Shown here one piece after another: positions 16,983 to 25,479 of a DNA stretch of 64,000 nucleotides (position 1 is the stretch's first letter; the number at the start of each line of letters is the position of its first letter). Where the stretch lies: assembly GCA_029213005.1 (NCBI GenBank), contig JARGPI010000014.1, forward strand, positions 103,755 through 167,754. Direction: 5' to 3'. A program made the translations under genes and the position numbers. The stretch is from Verrucomicrobiales bacterium. Lineage in GTDB: Bacteria > Verrucomicrobiota > Verrucomicrobiia > Verrucomicrobiales > DEV007. Below the pieces are notes generated by a model. The model saw only the letters and a program-made list of their open reading frames with translations. It ran no database searches and was not told the DNA's origin.

Positions 16983-18428
16983 ATGAAGGTAGATAGAAAT
17001 TACAAAATCATGCTAACCGCGCTGACTTGTCTCGCGCTACTTCACTCGGGGGCGGCGGAATCCGATAGCAAAGCGAAACCAAGCGACCGAATGATCGGGG
17101 ATGCTATCGAGCGGACCATGATGTTTGATCCCACGGTGTTCTCCAATGATGTCGATATCGAAGTGGAGGAAGGGATCGTAACGCTGAAAGGTGAGGTAGA
17201 GGACCTCCGCTCTAAAGAAAGAGCATCTGAAATCGCTGGATCAAAAAAAGGAGCCCGGTCCGTGGTCAATCTACTCAGCGTGCAGAACAGCGGTCTAAGC
17301 GACTATGAAATCCAGACCCGGGTGAAGTCGGCTCTGAGTTTTGATACGATTACCAGAGATCTCCCTATCGAGGCTAACGTAGCAAAAGGTACCGTTACTC
17401 TGACCGGTGAGGTGGATGCGTGGGGAGTAAAAAATCTGGCGGAGGATGTCGCGAGTCAAGTGATCGGAGTTCGCGGGGTGATCAACCAACTTACCGTGAC
17501 GCCGGATCCGGAACGTGATTCAGCAACGATTAAATCTCATATCGAGCGGGCCCTTCGGAATAATCTGTTTGTTGACGCGGCTTTTGTTAAAACCAATGTC
17601 GCAGACGGAACCGTCACATTGACCGGTATCGTGGGAAGTTTTGCTGAAAAGGGAAGGGCGGTAAAGTTGGCACATGTCGCTGGTGTCAACGAAGTGAACG
17701 CAGACAAATTGGTTGTCGATTCCTGGATCGATACTGGTGAAGTCAAAGACTCTCCCTACGCCCAGTTGTCCGATGATGACATTCGCGACGCCGTAAAGGC
17801 CGCCTTAGCGGCTGATCCCCGGGTTTATTCCTATAATCCTGAGGTCCAGGTGGTAGATGGGAATGTAACTCTCCGGGGCGTCGTCGACACCGTGGTTGCA
17901 AGGATTGCTGCGGAACGGGATGCGAATGAGACCGTGGGAGTGCGTCGGGTTTACAACTACTTAAAAGTTCGCCCCGGAACGGTGGTGCCAGATTCTGAAC
18001 TGGTCACGAGAATCAGCGACGCGTTGCGACTGAATCCCTACACCGATCGCTATGATGTTAAGATCGAGTCCCGCAATGGCCGCGTCACACTACAGGGCGA
18101 TACCGAAACCCAATATGAAAAATACAAAGTCGAAGAAATCGCTTCAGGCATTGAGGGGGTAAAGTCGGTCAATAACCGTATTTTGGTTCTTGGGCAGAAC
18201 TACCCGCATCTTCGACCGAAAACGGATATGCAGATTTATGAAGATATTGTCGATGAACTCCGCTGGAGTGCGTTTGTGGATGCTGAGCAAATTGCCGTAA
18301 AAGTGGACGACGGCGTCGTGACCCTGAGCGGAATGGTTCAGAACCTCCGCCAAAAAAGAGCCGCTGAGGTGAATGCCGAAGACGGCGGGGCGCGGGGCAT
18401 CATCAATGATATCAAAGTGATCCAGTAG
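16983..18428 (+). CDS. Secreted protein with six BON domains
   Basis: A 481-residue exported protein built from six BON domains in a row after a signal peptide (MLTALTCLALLHSGAAES). Each BON repeat is about 65 residues with the same pattern: a helix (for example DDDIRDAVKAALAADPRV), then strand-turn-strand GxVTLxGxV, then a helix and a closing ...GVxxVxNxLxV. The VTL cores are VTLKGEV, VTLTGEV, VTLTGIV, VTLRGVV, VTLQGDT and VTLSGMV. BON domains bind membranes or envelope surfaces, as in OsmY, which has two. Six is long for the family. The ATG at 16983 has an AGGTGAGG ribosome site just upstream. The longer frame starting with GTG at 16851 lacks any signal and was rejected. A stress-related envelope role is inferred. 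Confidence 0.85.
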   Translation: MKVDRNYKIMLTALTCLALLHSGAAESDSKAKPSDRMIGDAIERTMMFDPTVFSNDVDIEVEEGIVTLKGEVEDLRSKERASEIAGSKKGARSVVNLLSVQNSGLSDYEIQTRVKSALSFDTITRDLPIEANVAKGTVTLTGEVDAWGVKNLAEDVASQVIGVRGVINQLTVTPDPERDSATIKSHIERALRNNLFVDAAFVKTNVADGTVTLTGIVGSFAEKGRAVKLAHVAGVNEVNADKLVVDSWIDTGEVKDSPYAQLSDDDIRDAVKAALAADPRVYSYNPEVQVVDGNVTLRGVVDTVVARIAAERDANETVGVRRVYNYLKVRPGTVVPDSELVTRISDALRLNPYTDRYDVKIESRNGRVTLQGDTETQYEKYKVEEIASGIEGVKSVNNRILVLGQNYPHLRPKTDMQIYEDIVDELRWSAFVDAEQIAVKVDDGVVTLSGMVQNLRQKRAAEVNAEDGGARGIINDIKVIQ

Positions 18429-18529
18429 AAAATATTCTATAAACGACTCTCCGTGAGTGACCTTTTACTGCACGGGAGTCGGGAGAAGAATGTGGTGGAA
18501 ATTCGGGGGCGGGAGGATTAGCTCTCCCC

Positions 18530-19516
18530 ATGTCCCGCTTGTTCTTCAATCTCACCAATGCTTTTCCGCTTTGGGTGCTGATTTTCAGTACCATTGCGCT
18601 CTTTTACCCGGCAGCGTTTGTCTGGTTTCTGCCCTATATCCCGATCGGGCTTGGCATCATCATGCTCGGGATGGGAATGACGTTGACGTTCTCCGATTTC
18701 AAAGATGTGCTGAAGATGCCGAGAGCGGCTGTGATCGGCGTGATCTGTCAGTTCACAATCATGCCGTTTCTGGGCTATTCGATTGCCCGGCTCCTCGGGC
18801 TGGAAAAGATTGATCCCCATCTCGCTGTCGGATTGATCCTGGTCGCCTGCTGTCCGGGAGGCACGGCTTCCAATGTGATCGCCTACCTCGCCCGTGCCAA
18901 CGTCGCGCTCTCGGTCCTGATGACGGTGGTCTCAACCTTTGCGGCGATTCTCCTGACGCCGCTACTCACCAAGGTTCTTGTCGGAACGATGTTGGAGGTC
19001 AGCGCGATGAAACTCTTCCTCGATACGCTTCAGGTGGTGTTGCTGCCTGTTGTCGCCGGATTGCTGATTAACCGTTTTGCTCCGAAAGTAGTGAAGCAGG
19101 TCACTCCCTTCTCGCCATTTGTTTCCGTTGTAGCGATCGTGTTGATCGTTGCCTGTATTATAGGGCTGAAAAATGAAGTGATCCTTGGATCCGGTTGGCG
19201 GCTCCTGGCGGCCCCGGCCCTATTGCATATTTCAGCGTTTACGGTCGGCTATTTCGCGGCTCGTTGCCTGCGACTTTCGGAATCAGCGAGTCGCACCATT
19301 TCGATCGAGGTCGGTATGCAGAACTCGGGTTTGGGAACCTATCTGGCCAATAACAATTTCAAGGGGACCAACGCAGCGGTGCCCTGCGCGATCAGCGCGG
19401 TTTACCACTGCCTGATCGGAAGTGTCATCGCCGGGATCTGGCGGATCAAGTCACCAAAGCCGGATGAGGAAATCCTACTCGGCGACAGGGATGGCCAGCC
19501 AGACTGTAGTAGTTGA
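18530..19516 (+). CDS. Bile acid:sodium symporter (BASS) family transporter
   Basis: A 328-residue integral membrane protein with about nine to ten hydrophobic segments. It carries the BASS family motifs: GMGMTLTFSDFKDVLK near the first third, the sodium-site motif CCPGGTASNVIAYLARAN, and a late VGMQNSGLGTYLANNNF. Members carry organic anions such as pantoate, pyruvate or bile acids together with sodium. The substrate here cannot be told. Its last 42 bases overlap the 3' end of the convergent histidine-kinase gene, so one of the two tails is probably poorly constrained (the transporter tail DGQPDCSS is not family-like). Confidence 0.9.
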   Translation: MSRLFFNLTNAFPLWVLIFSTIALFYPAAFVWFLPYIPIGLGIIMLGMGMTLTFSDFKDVLKMPRAAVIGVICQFTIMPFLGYSIARLLGLEKIDPHLAVGLILVACCPGGTASNVIAYLARANVALSVLMTVVSTFAAILLTPLLTKVLVGTMLEVSAMKLFLDTLQVVLLPVVAGLLINRFAPKVVKQVTPFSPFVSVVAIVLIVACIIGLKNEVILGSGWRLLAAPALLHISAFTVGYFAARCLRLSESASRTISIEVGMQNSGLGTYLANNNFKGTNAAVPCAISAVYHCLIGSVIAGIWRIKSPKPDEEILLGDRDGQPDCSS

Positions 19517-20200
19517 ATCGACACACTTGATGCCCATCCGGATATTCATCTGACCGCATAGTACTGCCGCGGTCGTGAGGCCGAGACCATAATGGTCGTT
19601 GCCTTTTGAGCTGTAGAAGCCTTCAAAAAATTCCGGTATCTTGTGCGATGGTATATCTGCCGATGTGTTCCGAATAAAGATATCGACCGTGCCGGTGGAA
19701 GTCGCAGCACCCGGTGCAAACACTTCGATCAGGACGGCTTTTTTGTCAGTCTGAGCGGCGCTTTCCGCAGCGTTCTTTACCAGGTTTTCGAAAATTTCGG
19801 AAAACTTTGTGGTATCGATAAAAACAGGTGGAAGACCGGGCGTGGCCTCGAATTTGAAATTGACCCCCAGCGCCGAACAGATCGAAGCGGCCTTATCTTC
19901 CTGAAAGCGAAACATATCCTGGAGATTGGCTTTTGCGCAGTCAACCCGTCCGCAACCTCCTGCGGTGAGAACCTTTTTGTTGAGGTCTGTCATGGTGCGC
20001 GCCGCAGCTTCCATCTGACCGGTATTCTCACGCATATTGGCATCGAGCCCGTCTTCGAGAAGAATCAGGCTGCCGAAGCCCTGAATAACCCCGACAAGAT
20101 TGTTGTTCTTGTGGATAAGACCTTTCAAAAACTCGACGTAGAAGTCGCGGGTTTTGCTCGATTCAAGAATATAGTCGTCTGCAAAGACAAAATCTGCCAT
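19475..20200 (-). CDS. Soluble histidine-kinase-like ATPase without sensor domain
   Basis: A 241-residue protein with the core of a sensor histidine kinase and nothing else. The likely phospho-acceptor is His30 in GLIHKNNNLVGVIQGF. The N box is FENLVKNAAESA, and the G box is FYSSKGNDHYGLGLTTAAVL. There is no membrane segment and no PAS, GAF or HAMP domain. The N-terminal 20 residues are too short to sense anything. An upstream 119-residue unknown gene may be its partner. No response regulator is next to it, so any target is unlinked. The 3' end overlaps the transporter gene by 42 bases. Confidence 0.75.
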   Translation of the reverse strand: MADFVFADDYILESSKTRDFYVEFLKGLIHKNNNLVGVIQGFGSLILLEDGLDANMRENTGQMEAAARTMTDLNKKVLTAGGCGRVDCAKANLQDMFRFQEDKAASICSALGVNFKFEATPGLPPVFIDTTKFSEIFENLVKNAAESAAQTDKKAVLIEVFAPGAATSTGTVDIFIRNTSADIPSHKIPEFFEGFYSSKGNDHYGLGLTTAAVLCGQMNIRMGIKCVDSTTTVWLAIPVAE

Positions 20201-20281
20201 TCGTGAGAATAAGTTAAATTTCCGCTAACACAAACTAATGGATCTTTAATTTATTTCGACGCGAAAACTGGATGGTTACGA

Positions 20282-20641
20282 TCAGAGTTTGCAGGAAATC
20301 TGGAAGCTTCCGATCGACTCTTCGATCTGACGATGAAGAAGGAGAGGGGAGGCGCAGAGGAGGTCGAGACTCAGTTTGCGCAGTTCATCGCCGACCTTCG
20401 AGTTTTTGGCCGCTTTGGCATGGGAATCGAGCTTGATAGAGTAGGTGCGCAGCAGTTGAATAATATCATGCGCACTCTTTTTGAAGCCGGAAGTGTTCAA
20501 CTCCTCGCAGACGATTTCGAACTGATCGAGATAGGAGAGCAGTTCGGGGCACGATGCGTCTTTCGATGCGGTGGAAAGTCGCCCTTTAATAGCTCTGATG
20601 GACTCGAGCCATTCCGTGCAGCAATGGTTGATGTCTCTCAT
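20282..20641 (-). CDS. Small helical protein of unknown function
   Basis: A 119-residue protein that I do not recognise. It appears all-helical with a His-Cys-Cys start (MRDINHCCTEWLESIR), several Leu-rich heptad-like stretches and no signal peptide or membrane segment. It is transcribed in the same direction as the histidine-kinase-like gene and ends 81 bases before it starts, so cotranscription is likely. The helical, cytoplasmic character would allow a phosphotransfer or regulatory role with that kinase, but no conserved His motif of an HPt domain can be pointed out with confidence. Confidence 0.55.
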   Translation of the reverse strand: MRDINHCCTEWLESIRAIKGRLSTASKDASCPELLSYLDQFEIVCEELNTSGFKKSAHDIIQLLRTYSIKLDSHAKAAKNSKVGDELRKLSLDLLCASPLLLHRQIEESIGSFQISCKL

Positions 20642-20707
20642 GATTCGTTGGTTTCGGCCTACTTATTATACGAATAGAAACCGCTTTCAGGTCGGATTTC
20701 GGGACAC

Positions 20708-20737
20708 AAAAAAGCCCCCACGGTATGCCGTGGAGGC
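20708..20737 (-). terminator. Rho-independent terminator of lpdA
   Basis: Read on the minus strand, a GC-rich stem (GCCTCCACGG/CCGTGGGGGC around a TATG-type loop) follows the lpdA stop by about 20 bases. It is followed directly by six T (the A-run at 20708-20713 on the plus strand). Confidence 0.85.
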
Positions 20738-20757
20738 TCTTCTGAAAAATCGTAATC

Positions 20758-22149
20758 CTAGATGTGGATCGCGTGACCAAAGGCATCGCTGGTCGCTTCG
20801 TGAATGGCTTCAGCAAGCGTTGGGTGCGCGTGGATCGTCGCTTCGATATCTTCGTAGGTCGATTCGGTCGAGATCGCGAGACCCATCTCGGCGATCAGTT
20901 CAGTTGCTCCCGCTCCGATGATGTGAGCTCCGAGAATCTCCCCGTATTTTGGATCGATCAGAACTTTCACAAAACCTTCGTCGTCAGCCACAGCTTGAGC
21001 ACGGCCGCTCGCCTGGAATGGGAATTTACCCACTTTGTACTCGAGTCCTTTCTCTTTACAGGCTTCTTCGGTGAGACCGACGCTGGCCACTTCAGGATGG
21101 CAGTAAGTACAGCCCGGGAAGACTCCGACTTTCTTCGGTGAGAAGTTGCTGTCGAACATACCTTCAACGGCCTGAATGGCCTCGTAGCTGGCCGTGTGAG
21201 CCAACCATGGCGGCCCGATGATATCACCTACGGCGTAAACATTCGGGATATTGGTTTCGTAACGGTCACCGACCTGGATGAATCCGCGGTCGAGCTTGAG
21301 TTGCTCAGCGTTGCTTGGAAGAACCGGAGCCACCCCAACGGCGACGAGACAGACTTCTGCATTGATTTCAGCTGACTCACCGCTGTCGATGTTTTCTACC
21401 GTGAGAGCGACGTTTCCTTTGCTCACTTTCGCTTCGGTGGTCTTCGTTTTAGTCAAAACTTCGATTCCCTGCTTTTTGAACGATTTGGCGAGAGCGGCAC
21501 TCACTTCCCGGTCTTCGACGGGGAGGAGACGGTCTTCCATTTCAACGAGGAGAACCTTTGTCCCGAAAGCATTGAAAAAGTAAGCAAACTCAACTCCGAT
21601 TGCCCCGGCACCGATAATCACGATGGATTTCGGCTGTTTCGGAATCACCATGGCCTCTTTGGAACCGATCACATTCTCGCCATCGAATGGCAGGAAGGGC
21701 AGCTCGCGGGACACACAACCGGTAGCGACGAGGATATTGTCGGCCGAATACAGTTCGGTTTTGCCATCTTTATCCGTCACTTCAACTTTTCCGTTGGCAG
21801 CGAGACCACCTTTTCCGCGGATGTAGTCGATCTTGTTCTTCTTGAAGAGAAATTCGATACCACCGGCTAACTTATCGGATACTTTACGGGAGCGACCGAT
21901 CACTTTATCCCACTCATATTCAAGACCTTCGATCTTGAGACCAAAATCGTCCGCTTTATGGGTGAGAGTCTGGTAAAGCTCCGCATTTTTCAGCAGGGCT
22001 TTGGTCGGGATACAACCCCAGTTGAGGCAGGTTCCACCGGCGCGATCGTTTTCGACGCAGGCTACTTTTTTTCCCATTTGAGCCGCGCGAATTGCGCCCA
22101 CATATCCGGCGGGTCCACCACCGATCACGATTAAGTCGTATGAAGCCAT
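20758..22149 (-). CDS. lpdA: Dihydrolipoyl dehydrogenase (E3)
   Basis: A 463-residue FAD enzyme that reoxidises dihydrolipoamide in 2-oxoacid dehydrogenase or glycine cleavage complexes with NAD. The N-terminal FAD motif is GGGPAGYVGAI, and the redox disulfide is in GGTCLNWGCIPTK (Cys41 and Cys46). A second dinucleotide-binding motif is IIGAGAIGVEFAYFF, the FAD-contacting segment is NVYAVGDIIGPP, and the dimer-interface catalytic HAHPTLAEAIHEA is at the C-terminus. Length and motifs are complete. No E1 or E2 genes are adjacent. It is a stand-alone gene with its own terminator. Confidence 0.96.
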   Translation of the reverse strand: MASYDLIVIGGGPAGYVGAIRAAQMGKKVACVENDRAGGTCLNWGCIPTKALLKNAELYQTLTHKADDFGLKIEGLEYEWDKVIGRSRKVSDKLAGGIEFLFKKNKIDYIRGKGGLAANGKVEVTDKDGKTELYSADNILVATGCVSRELPFLPFDGENVIGSKEAMVIPKQPKSIVIIGAGAIGVEFAYFFNAFGTKVLLVEMEDRLLPVEDREVSAALAKSFKKQGIEVLTKTKTTEAKVSKGNVALTVENIDSGESAEINAEVCLVAVGVAPVLPSNAEQLKLDRGFIQVGDRYETNIPNVYAVGDIIGPPWLAHTASYEAIQAVEGMFDSNFSPKKVGVFPGCTYCHPEVASVGLTEEACKEKGLEYKVGKFPFQASGRAQAVADDEGFVKVLIDPKYGEILGAHIIGAGATELIAEMGLAISTESTYEDIEATIHAHPTLAEAIHEATSDAFGHAIHI

Positions 22150-22253
22150 TTTAGGTTGGTTTTGAGATTATTTTAGCTGGCTGTCCTATCGTATTGCCAG
22201 CGGGGAAGGGCAAGGAAAAATGGTGTTTAAAAGAGTCATAATACTCAGACGAC

Positions 22254-22283
22254 AAAAAAAGCCGCAACCTTTCGGCTGCGGCT
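22254..22283 (-). terminator. Rho-independent terminator of the small membrane protein gene
   Basis: A stem AGCCGCA/TGCGGCT (22260-22266 and 22277-22283) is followed on the minus strand by a run of seven T. It lies about 25 bases after the stop of the 88-residue membrane protein. Confidence 0.85.
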
Positions 22284-22306
22284 CATTCGAATAGATGATG
22301 AAGAGC

Positions 22307-22573
22307 TTAGGCTGGTACCGGCATTGAAGGTATCATGCTGCCTCCTCCGAGAACTCCGGCGACCACGGCCACGATAATCGCGATAACCCAGTAGATACCG
22401 AGCTTTTTGTGGCCCTTGATGAACAGATATATAAGGCCCGTGATCCCGAAAATGATATTCAGAATACCCCAGAGGATATCTCCGGCCTGGAAGGCTTTAA
22501 CGATTGCTATGATATAAAAAATCAGGCAGGCCAAACTGGCCAGTCCACCGATGATTCCAAAAATAGATCCCAT
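22307..22573 (-). CDS. Small three-helix membrane protein
   Basis: An 88-residue protein that is almost entirely hydrophobic, with three membrane segments (about 4-26, 33-52 and 58-78) and a short Pro-rich tail (SMIPSMPVPA). It has a clear ATG and its own terminator, so it is a real single-gene unit. The pattern 'AGDILWGILNIIFGITGLIYL' in the second and third helices resembles small YgaP/DUF4337-like or PspC-like bacterial membrane proteins only in general character. I do not assign a family. It could be an envelope-stress peptide, but nothing in the sequence shows this. Confidence 0.6.
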   Translation of the reverse strand: MGSIFGIIGGLASLACLIFYIIAIVKAFQAGDILWGILNIIFGITGLIYLFIKGHKKLGIYWVIAIIVAVVAGVLGGGSMIPSMPVPA

Positions 22574-22699
22574 AATTTGTTTTTGATTGGTTACTTTGAA
22601 GATTGAGAAGCGAAAAAACGCAGCGTTTTTACGCTTCGGTTCATAAGTTGAATAAAGATTTACTCAACCAACGTCAACCTTTTACCGAATTAAAACAAA

Positions 22700-22978
22700 T
22701 CAGGCCTTTTCCCGAATCGCCTCTTTGGCTGCGTCGCGCTCACTTTCGAGCTTTTTGATCTCGCGTCGCTTCTGCTCTTCGATCTGAGCCACTTCGTGAT
22801 AGTTGTGAACTTCGGTGGCTTTTTTGATCAAATCGCCAAGAAAGACCTCTTTCTCGGCGACTTTTGCTTTGAATTTATCATCAACCTCAGCCAGCGCGGC
22901 TTTTTGATCGTCAGTTAAGCTGACAATAGGTTGATCGCCTCCGTGGCGCTCCATGGCTCGTTCGTAGGCGCTTTTCAT
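22700..22978 (-). CDS. Small charged coiled-coil protein
   Basis: A 92-residue protein rich in Lys, Glu and Ala. The start MKSAYERAMERHGG at 22978 was chosen over a long unconserved extension into the upstream gene. Residues 25-92 are predicted by eye to be a long coiled coil (DDQKAALAEVDDKFKAKVAE, then EEQKRREIKKLESERDAAKE). No signal or membrane segment. It starts 7 bases after the 177-residue unknown gene stops, so the two form one transcript. Function unknown; similar short charged proteins occur in Verrucomicrobia genomes. Confidence 0.6.
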   Translation of the reverse strand: MKSAYERAMERHGGDQPIVSLTDDQKAALAEVDDKFKAKVAEKEVFLGDLIKKATEVHNYHEVAQIEEQKRREIKKLESERDAAKEAIREKA

Positions 22979-22985
22979 AAGGATA

Positions 22986-23519
22986 TCAGGCTTCTGCTTT
23001 CGCTGGCTCTTGTGCCGCTGTGGAGCTGAATTGCAGGTCGGGATTGCCTTCGATAACGTCGGAAATTTCTTTCCAGCCACCACGGCGCTGCATTTGGAAC
23101 ATGTGAAGGTAAATTTTCACAGTCTCCGCATCGTATTCTTTCAGCAATTCGTCCACGGTGCTTTGCAGCTTCTTGGCATCGAATTCATCAGGAATGTCCT
23201 CAGCCGCGCCTTCGCCGTCGTGCTCGATTCCCACGCCGTCGAGAAAGCTGATCAACAGCTTGGATTTCCCTTTGAGCAGCCAGATCTGAAGGACGTTTTC
23301 CGCCACTTCGTTAGCTCCATTCATCCGGATGTTTTTGACCAGCCACTGAATTTGATCAGGGACTGACTTCTTTTGAACAAAGACCGGACGAAGTTTCCGG
23401 TTTGTCGCCAATGTGGAAAGGGCCGCCCCGTAAACAGGTCGCTCTTCGTCACGCAAATATTGAAAGACGCCCGCTGCGGTCTCATCTTTCATCTCCGAAA
23501 AAATCTGGTTAGCTTTCAT
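22986..23519 (-). CDS. Unknown helical protein with Glu-rich middle
   Basis: A 177-residue protein without a recognised domain. The ATG at 23519 (MKANQIFSEMKDETAAGVFQ) was preferred to a start nine codons upstream. It looks helical, with an early block resembling repeated ARM/HEAT-type helices (FQYLRDEERPVYGAALSTLA, then NRKLRPVFVQ) and an acidic linker before a second helical block (DAKKLQSTVDELLKEYDAE). No signal peptide is seen, so it should be cytoplasmic. It is the first gene of a pair with the coiled-coil protein and may act with it. What it does is not known. Confidence 0.6.
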   Translation of the reverse strand: MKANQIFSEMKDETAAGVFQYLRDEERPVYGAALSTLATNRKLRPVFVQKKSVPDQIQWLVKNIRMNGANEVAENVLQIWLLKGKSKLLISFLDGVGIEHDGEGAAEDIPDEFDAKKLQSTVDELLKEYDAETVKIYLHMFQMQRRGGWKEISDVIEGNPDLQFSSTAAQEPAKAEA

Positions 23520-23600
23520 TAGATCTGACAGGCGTTGTGGTAGCACTTTAGTTTGAGAGAGTCAACGAATCTCGTCACACGAAACAGGGGATTCGTCACA

Positions 23601-23849
23601 TCAGTCTCCGGCGAGTTCTTCGTTCCGAATCCAGTCGAGCGCTTTATCGTAGCTGCAGTTTTCAAGAAAGTGATTCAGACGGGGGCGAATCCGGCCTTTT
23701 AAAGCCTCCTGGATGGCCTGAATATCCTCTGACACCTCCTGCAGCAATTTCAATTGCCGTTCGGGATCGTTCTCGCGCATCTCGTGATCGGCAATGACCT
23801 CGAGACGCTTTTCGAGAAGATCCGCCAGTTTGCTCAACTCGGATTTCAT
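23601..23849 (-). CDS. Small helical protein coupled to aldehyde dehydrogenase
   Basis: An 82-residue, charged, mostly helical protein (MKSELSKLADLLEKRLEVIA, then a short basic stretch GRIRPRLNHFLENCS). The ATG at 23849 overlaps the aldehyde dehydrogenase stop as ATGA (23846-23849), so it is translated from the same message right after the enzyme. No motif is recognised. The tight coupling suggests a helper of the dehydrogenase or of an assembly around it; that is inference. Confidence 0.6.
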   Translation of the reverse strand: MKSELSKLADLLEKRLEVIADHEMRENDPERQLKLLQEVSEDIQAIQEALKGRIRPRLNHFLENCSYDKALDWIRNEELAGD

Positions 23850-25411
23850 GACCATTTTCCGTCGATAAACCGCTGGGCGGGACCGGAGTAAGAATCTTTC
23901 AGAATGTCGGGAAGGCGATCCTGCCGGACATTGTCATAGCAGTGCAGTGCTCCGAAACGGACGATGGAAGCCGGAATTCCAACAGCGGTGAAGCCGGGAT
24001 GACCTGTCGCCGGGAAAGGTCCGCCGTGGTTCATGGCCGGGGAAACGGCAACTCCGGTGGGCATTTTGTCATTGAGCAGTCGGCCAACCTTGCGACGAAG
24101 GACGGGTTCAAGGTGGTCGTAGGCAGCGTCGTCGGACCCGTCTTTTGCGGAGTAGATGCAGCCGGTCAAATTACCTTCGAGAGAACTGAGAACGCCGGTC
24201 GCTTCGTCGAGGTCTTTTGCGACCACGATAAGCGAGCAGTTTCCGAATGCTTCGGTCTGGAGCGCTTCGGGCGAGGCGATGAATTCCGCTCCGCTGGCTT
24301 TGAGCAGCGTATTCCGGCAGGAAAAACCGTCGTTTTTGCCTTCGCCGGTTCCGGAGACCACTTCGGCGCCGGCTTCCTGAAGGATTTTGTGGCTCTCGCT
24401 CAGCGATTTTTCGACTCCGGATGAAAGGAGTACTCCGTCGGGCGCATTTTCGAACTGCTGGCCGATAGTGGAGATGAGCTCGTCGGTATTTTCATCTTGA
24501 ATGAGGACGACGAGACCAGGGTTGGTGCAAAATTGACCGGTCCCCATCAGGCAGCTGCCGGAGAATTCGGAGGCGGTCGCTTCGATTCCGTTTTCTTTGA
24601 TCGAGCCCGGCAGGATCACAACGGGATTCACGCTGGAGAGCTCCAGATAGATCGGCTTCCCCGCTTCGTCCGCGGCTTTTTTCAAGGTCAGACCGGCGTG
24701 GCGGCTTCCGGTATACCCGGTTGCGCCGATTCTGGGATCGGAAACCAGTTTCGCCCCGTCTTCATGACTGGTGCGGTAAATCAATTGAACGGTTCCTGTC
24801 GGCATTCCGGTCGCGACCGCGGCTTCGGCTGCGAGCTCGGCGAGTGCTTTGGTTGTGCCGGGATGCGAGGTGTTGGCTTTTGCGATCACCGGGTTTCCGG
24901 CGGCGATGGCGGCGGCGAAATCCCCACCGGCGGCGCTGTTGAAAGCAAAGGGAAAGTTGTTCGGGCCAAAGACACAGACCGGACCGAGCGGCCCGAGACA
25001 GGAGCGGATCCCGTTGGCGCTGTCGATGGTGGGCTGTTTCCATGTTCCGTTACGGGCAGCGTCGGCTGCCTGGCGGAGTTGCCCTGTGGTCCGGGGAAGT
25101 TCAACGTCGCCGAGTCGTGGAGAGGCGGGAAGGCCGGTTTCCTGATTTGCGATTTCGACCAGCTTTGTTGAATTGGCTTCGATCAAATCTGCATATGCCC
25201 CGAGAAATTTTGCGATCTGATCTCCCGACATTTTCGACATCACTTCAAAAGCTTCGGACGCGCATTCGAGGGCCGCATCGCAATCCGCCCACGAGCTGAC
25301 GGGATAAAGCGGGGCCAATGTTTCTTTAGTAGCGGGATTGGCGGCTTGAAAAGTATCGGAGCCGGATGCGGCTCTCCATTCACCGGCGATTAAAACGTCT
25401 TCTTTTTGCAT
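23846..25411 (-). CDS. NAD(P)-dependent aldehyde dehydrogenase (ketoglutarate-semialdehyde type)
   Basis: A 521-residue aldehyde dehydrogenase. The N-terminal half has GPNNFPFAFNSAAGG, typical of the alpha-ketoglutaric-semialdehyde (2,5-dioxovalerate) dehydrogenase branch. The NAD-binding and general base region is YTGSRHAGL, then PIYLELSSVNPVVILPG containing the catalytic Glu. The catalytic Cys is in GTGQFCTNPGLVV. Such enzymes finish the non-phosphorylated breakdown of pentoses, uronic acids or hydroxyproline. The nearby aldolase (36602) and FAH-type enzyme (40647) fit sugar-acid catabolism, but the three are not one operon. The exact aldehyde is uncertain. Confidence 0.85.
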   Translation of the reverse strand: MQKEDVLIAGEWRAASGSDTFQAANPATKETLAPLYPVSSWADCDAALECASEAFEVMSKMSGDQIAKFLGAYADLIEANSTKLVEIANQETGLPASPRLGDVELPRTTGQLRQAADAARNGTWKQPTIDSANGIRSCLGPLGPVCVFGPNNFPFAFNSAAGGDFAAAIAAGNPVIAKANTSHPGTTKALAELAAEAAVATGMPTGTVQLIYRTSHEDGAKLVSDPRIGATGYTGSRHAGLTLKKAADEAGKPIYLELSSVNPVVILPGSIKENGIEATASEFSGSCLMGTGQFCTNPGLVVLIQDENTDELISTIGQQFENAPDGVLLSSGVEKSLSESHKILQEAGAEVVSGTGEGKNDGFSCRNTLLKASGAEFIASPEALQTEAFGNCSLIVVAKDLDEATGVLSSLEGNLTGCIYSAKDGSDDAAYDHLEPVLRRKVGRLLNDKMPTGVAVSPAMNHGGPFPATGHPGFTAVGIPASIVRFGALHCYDNVRQDRLPDILKDSYSGPAQRFIDGKWS

Positions 25412-25479
25412 GTTGCCGAATCCTTGCGCGAAAGATCCGGGAAATCAAAGGCTAGCTGAACATTAATCGTGGTGGAGCC

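Noticed and set aside
24497..25171. A 224-residue plus-strand frame
   Set aside because: Antisense to the aldehyde dehydrogenase; Gly-rich composition follows from the codon pattern of the real gene.
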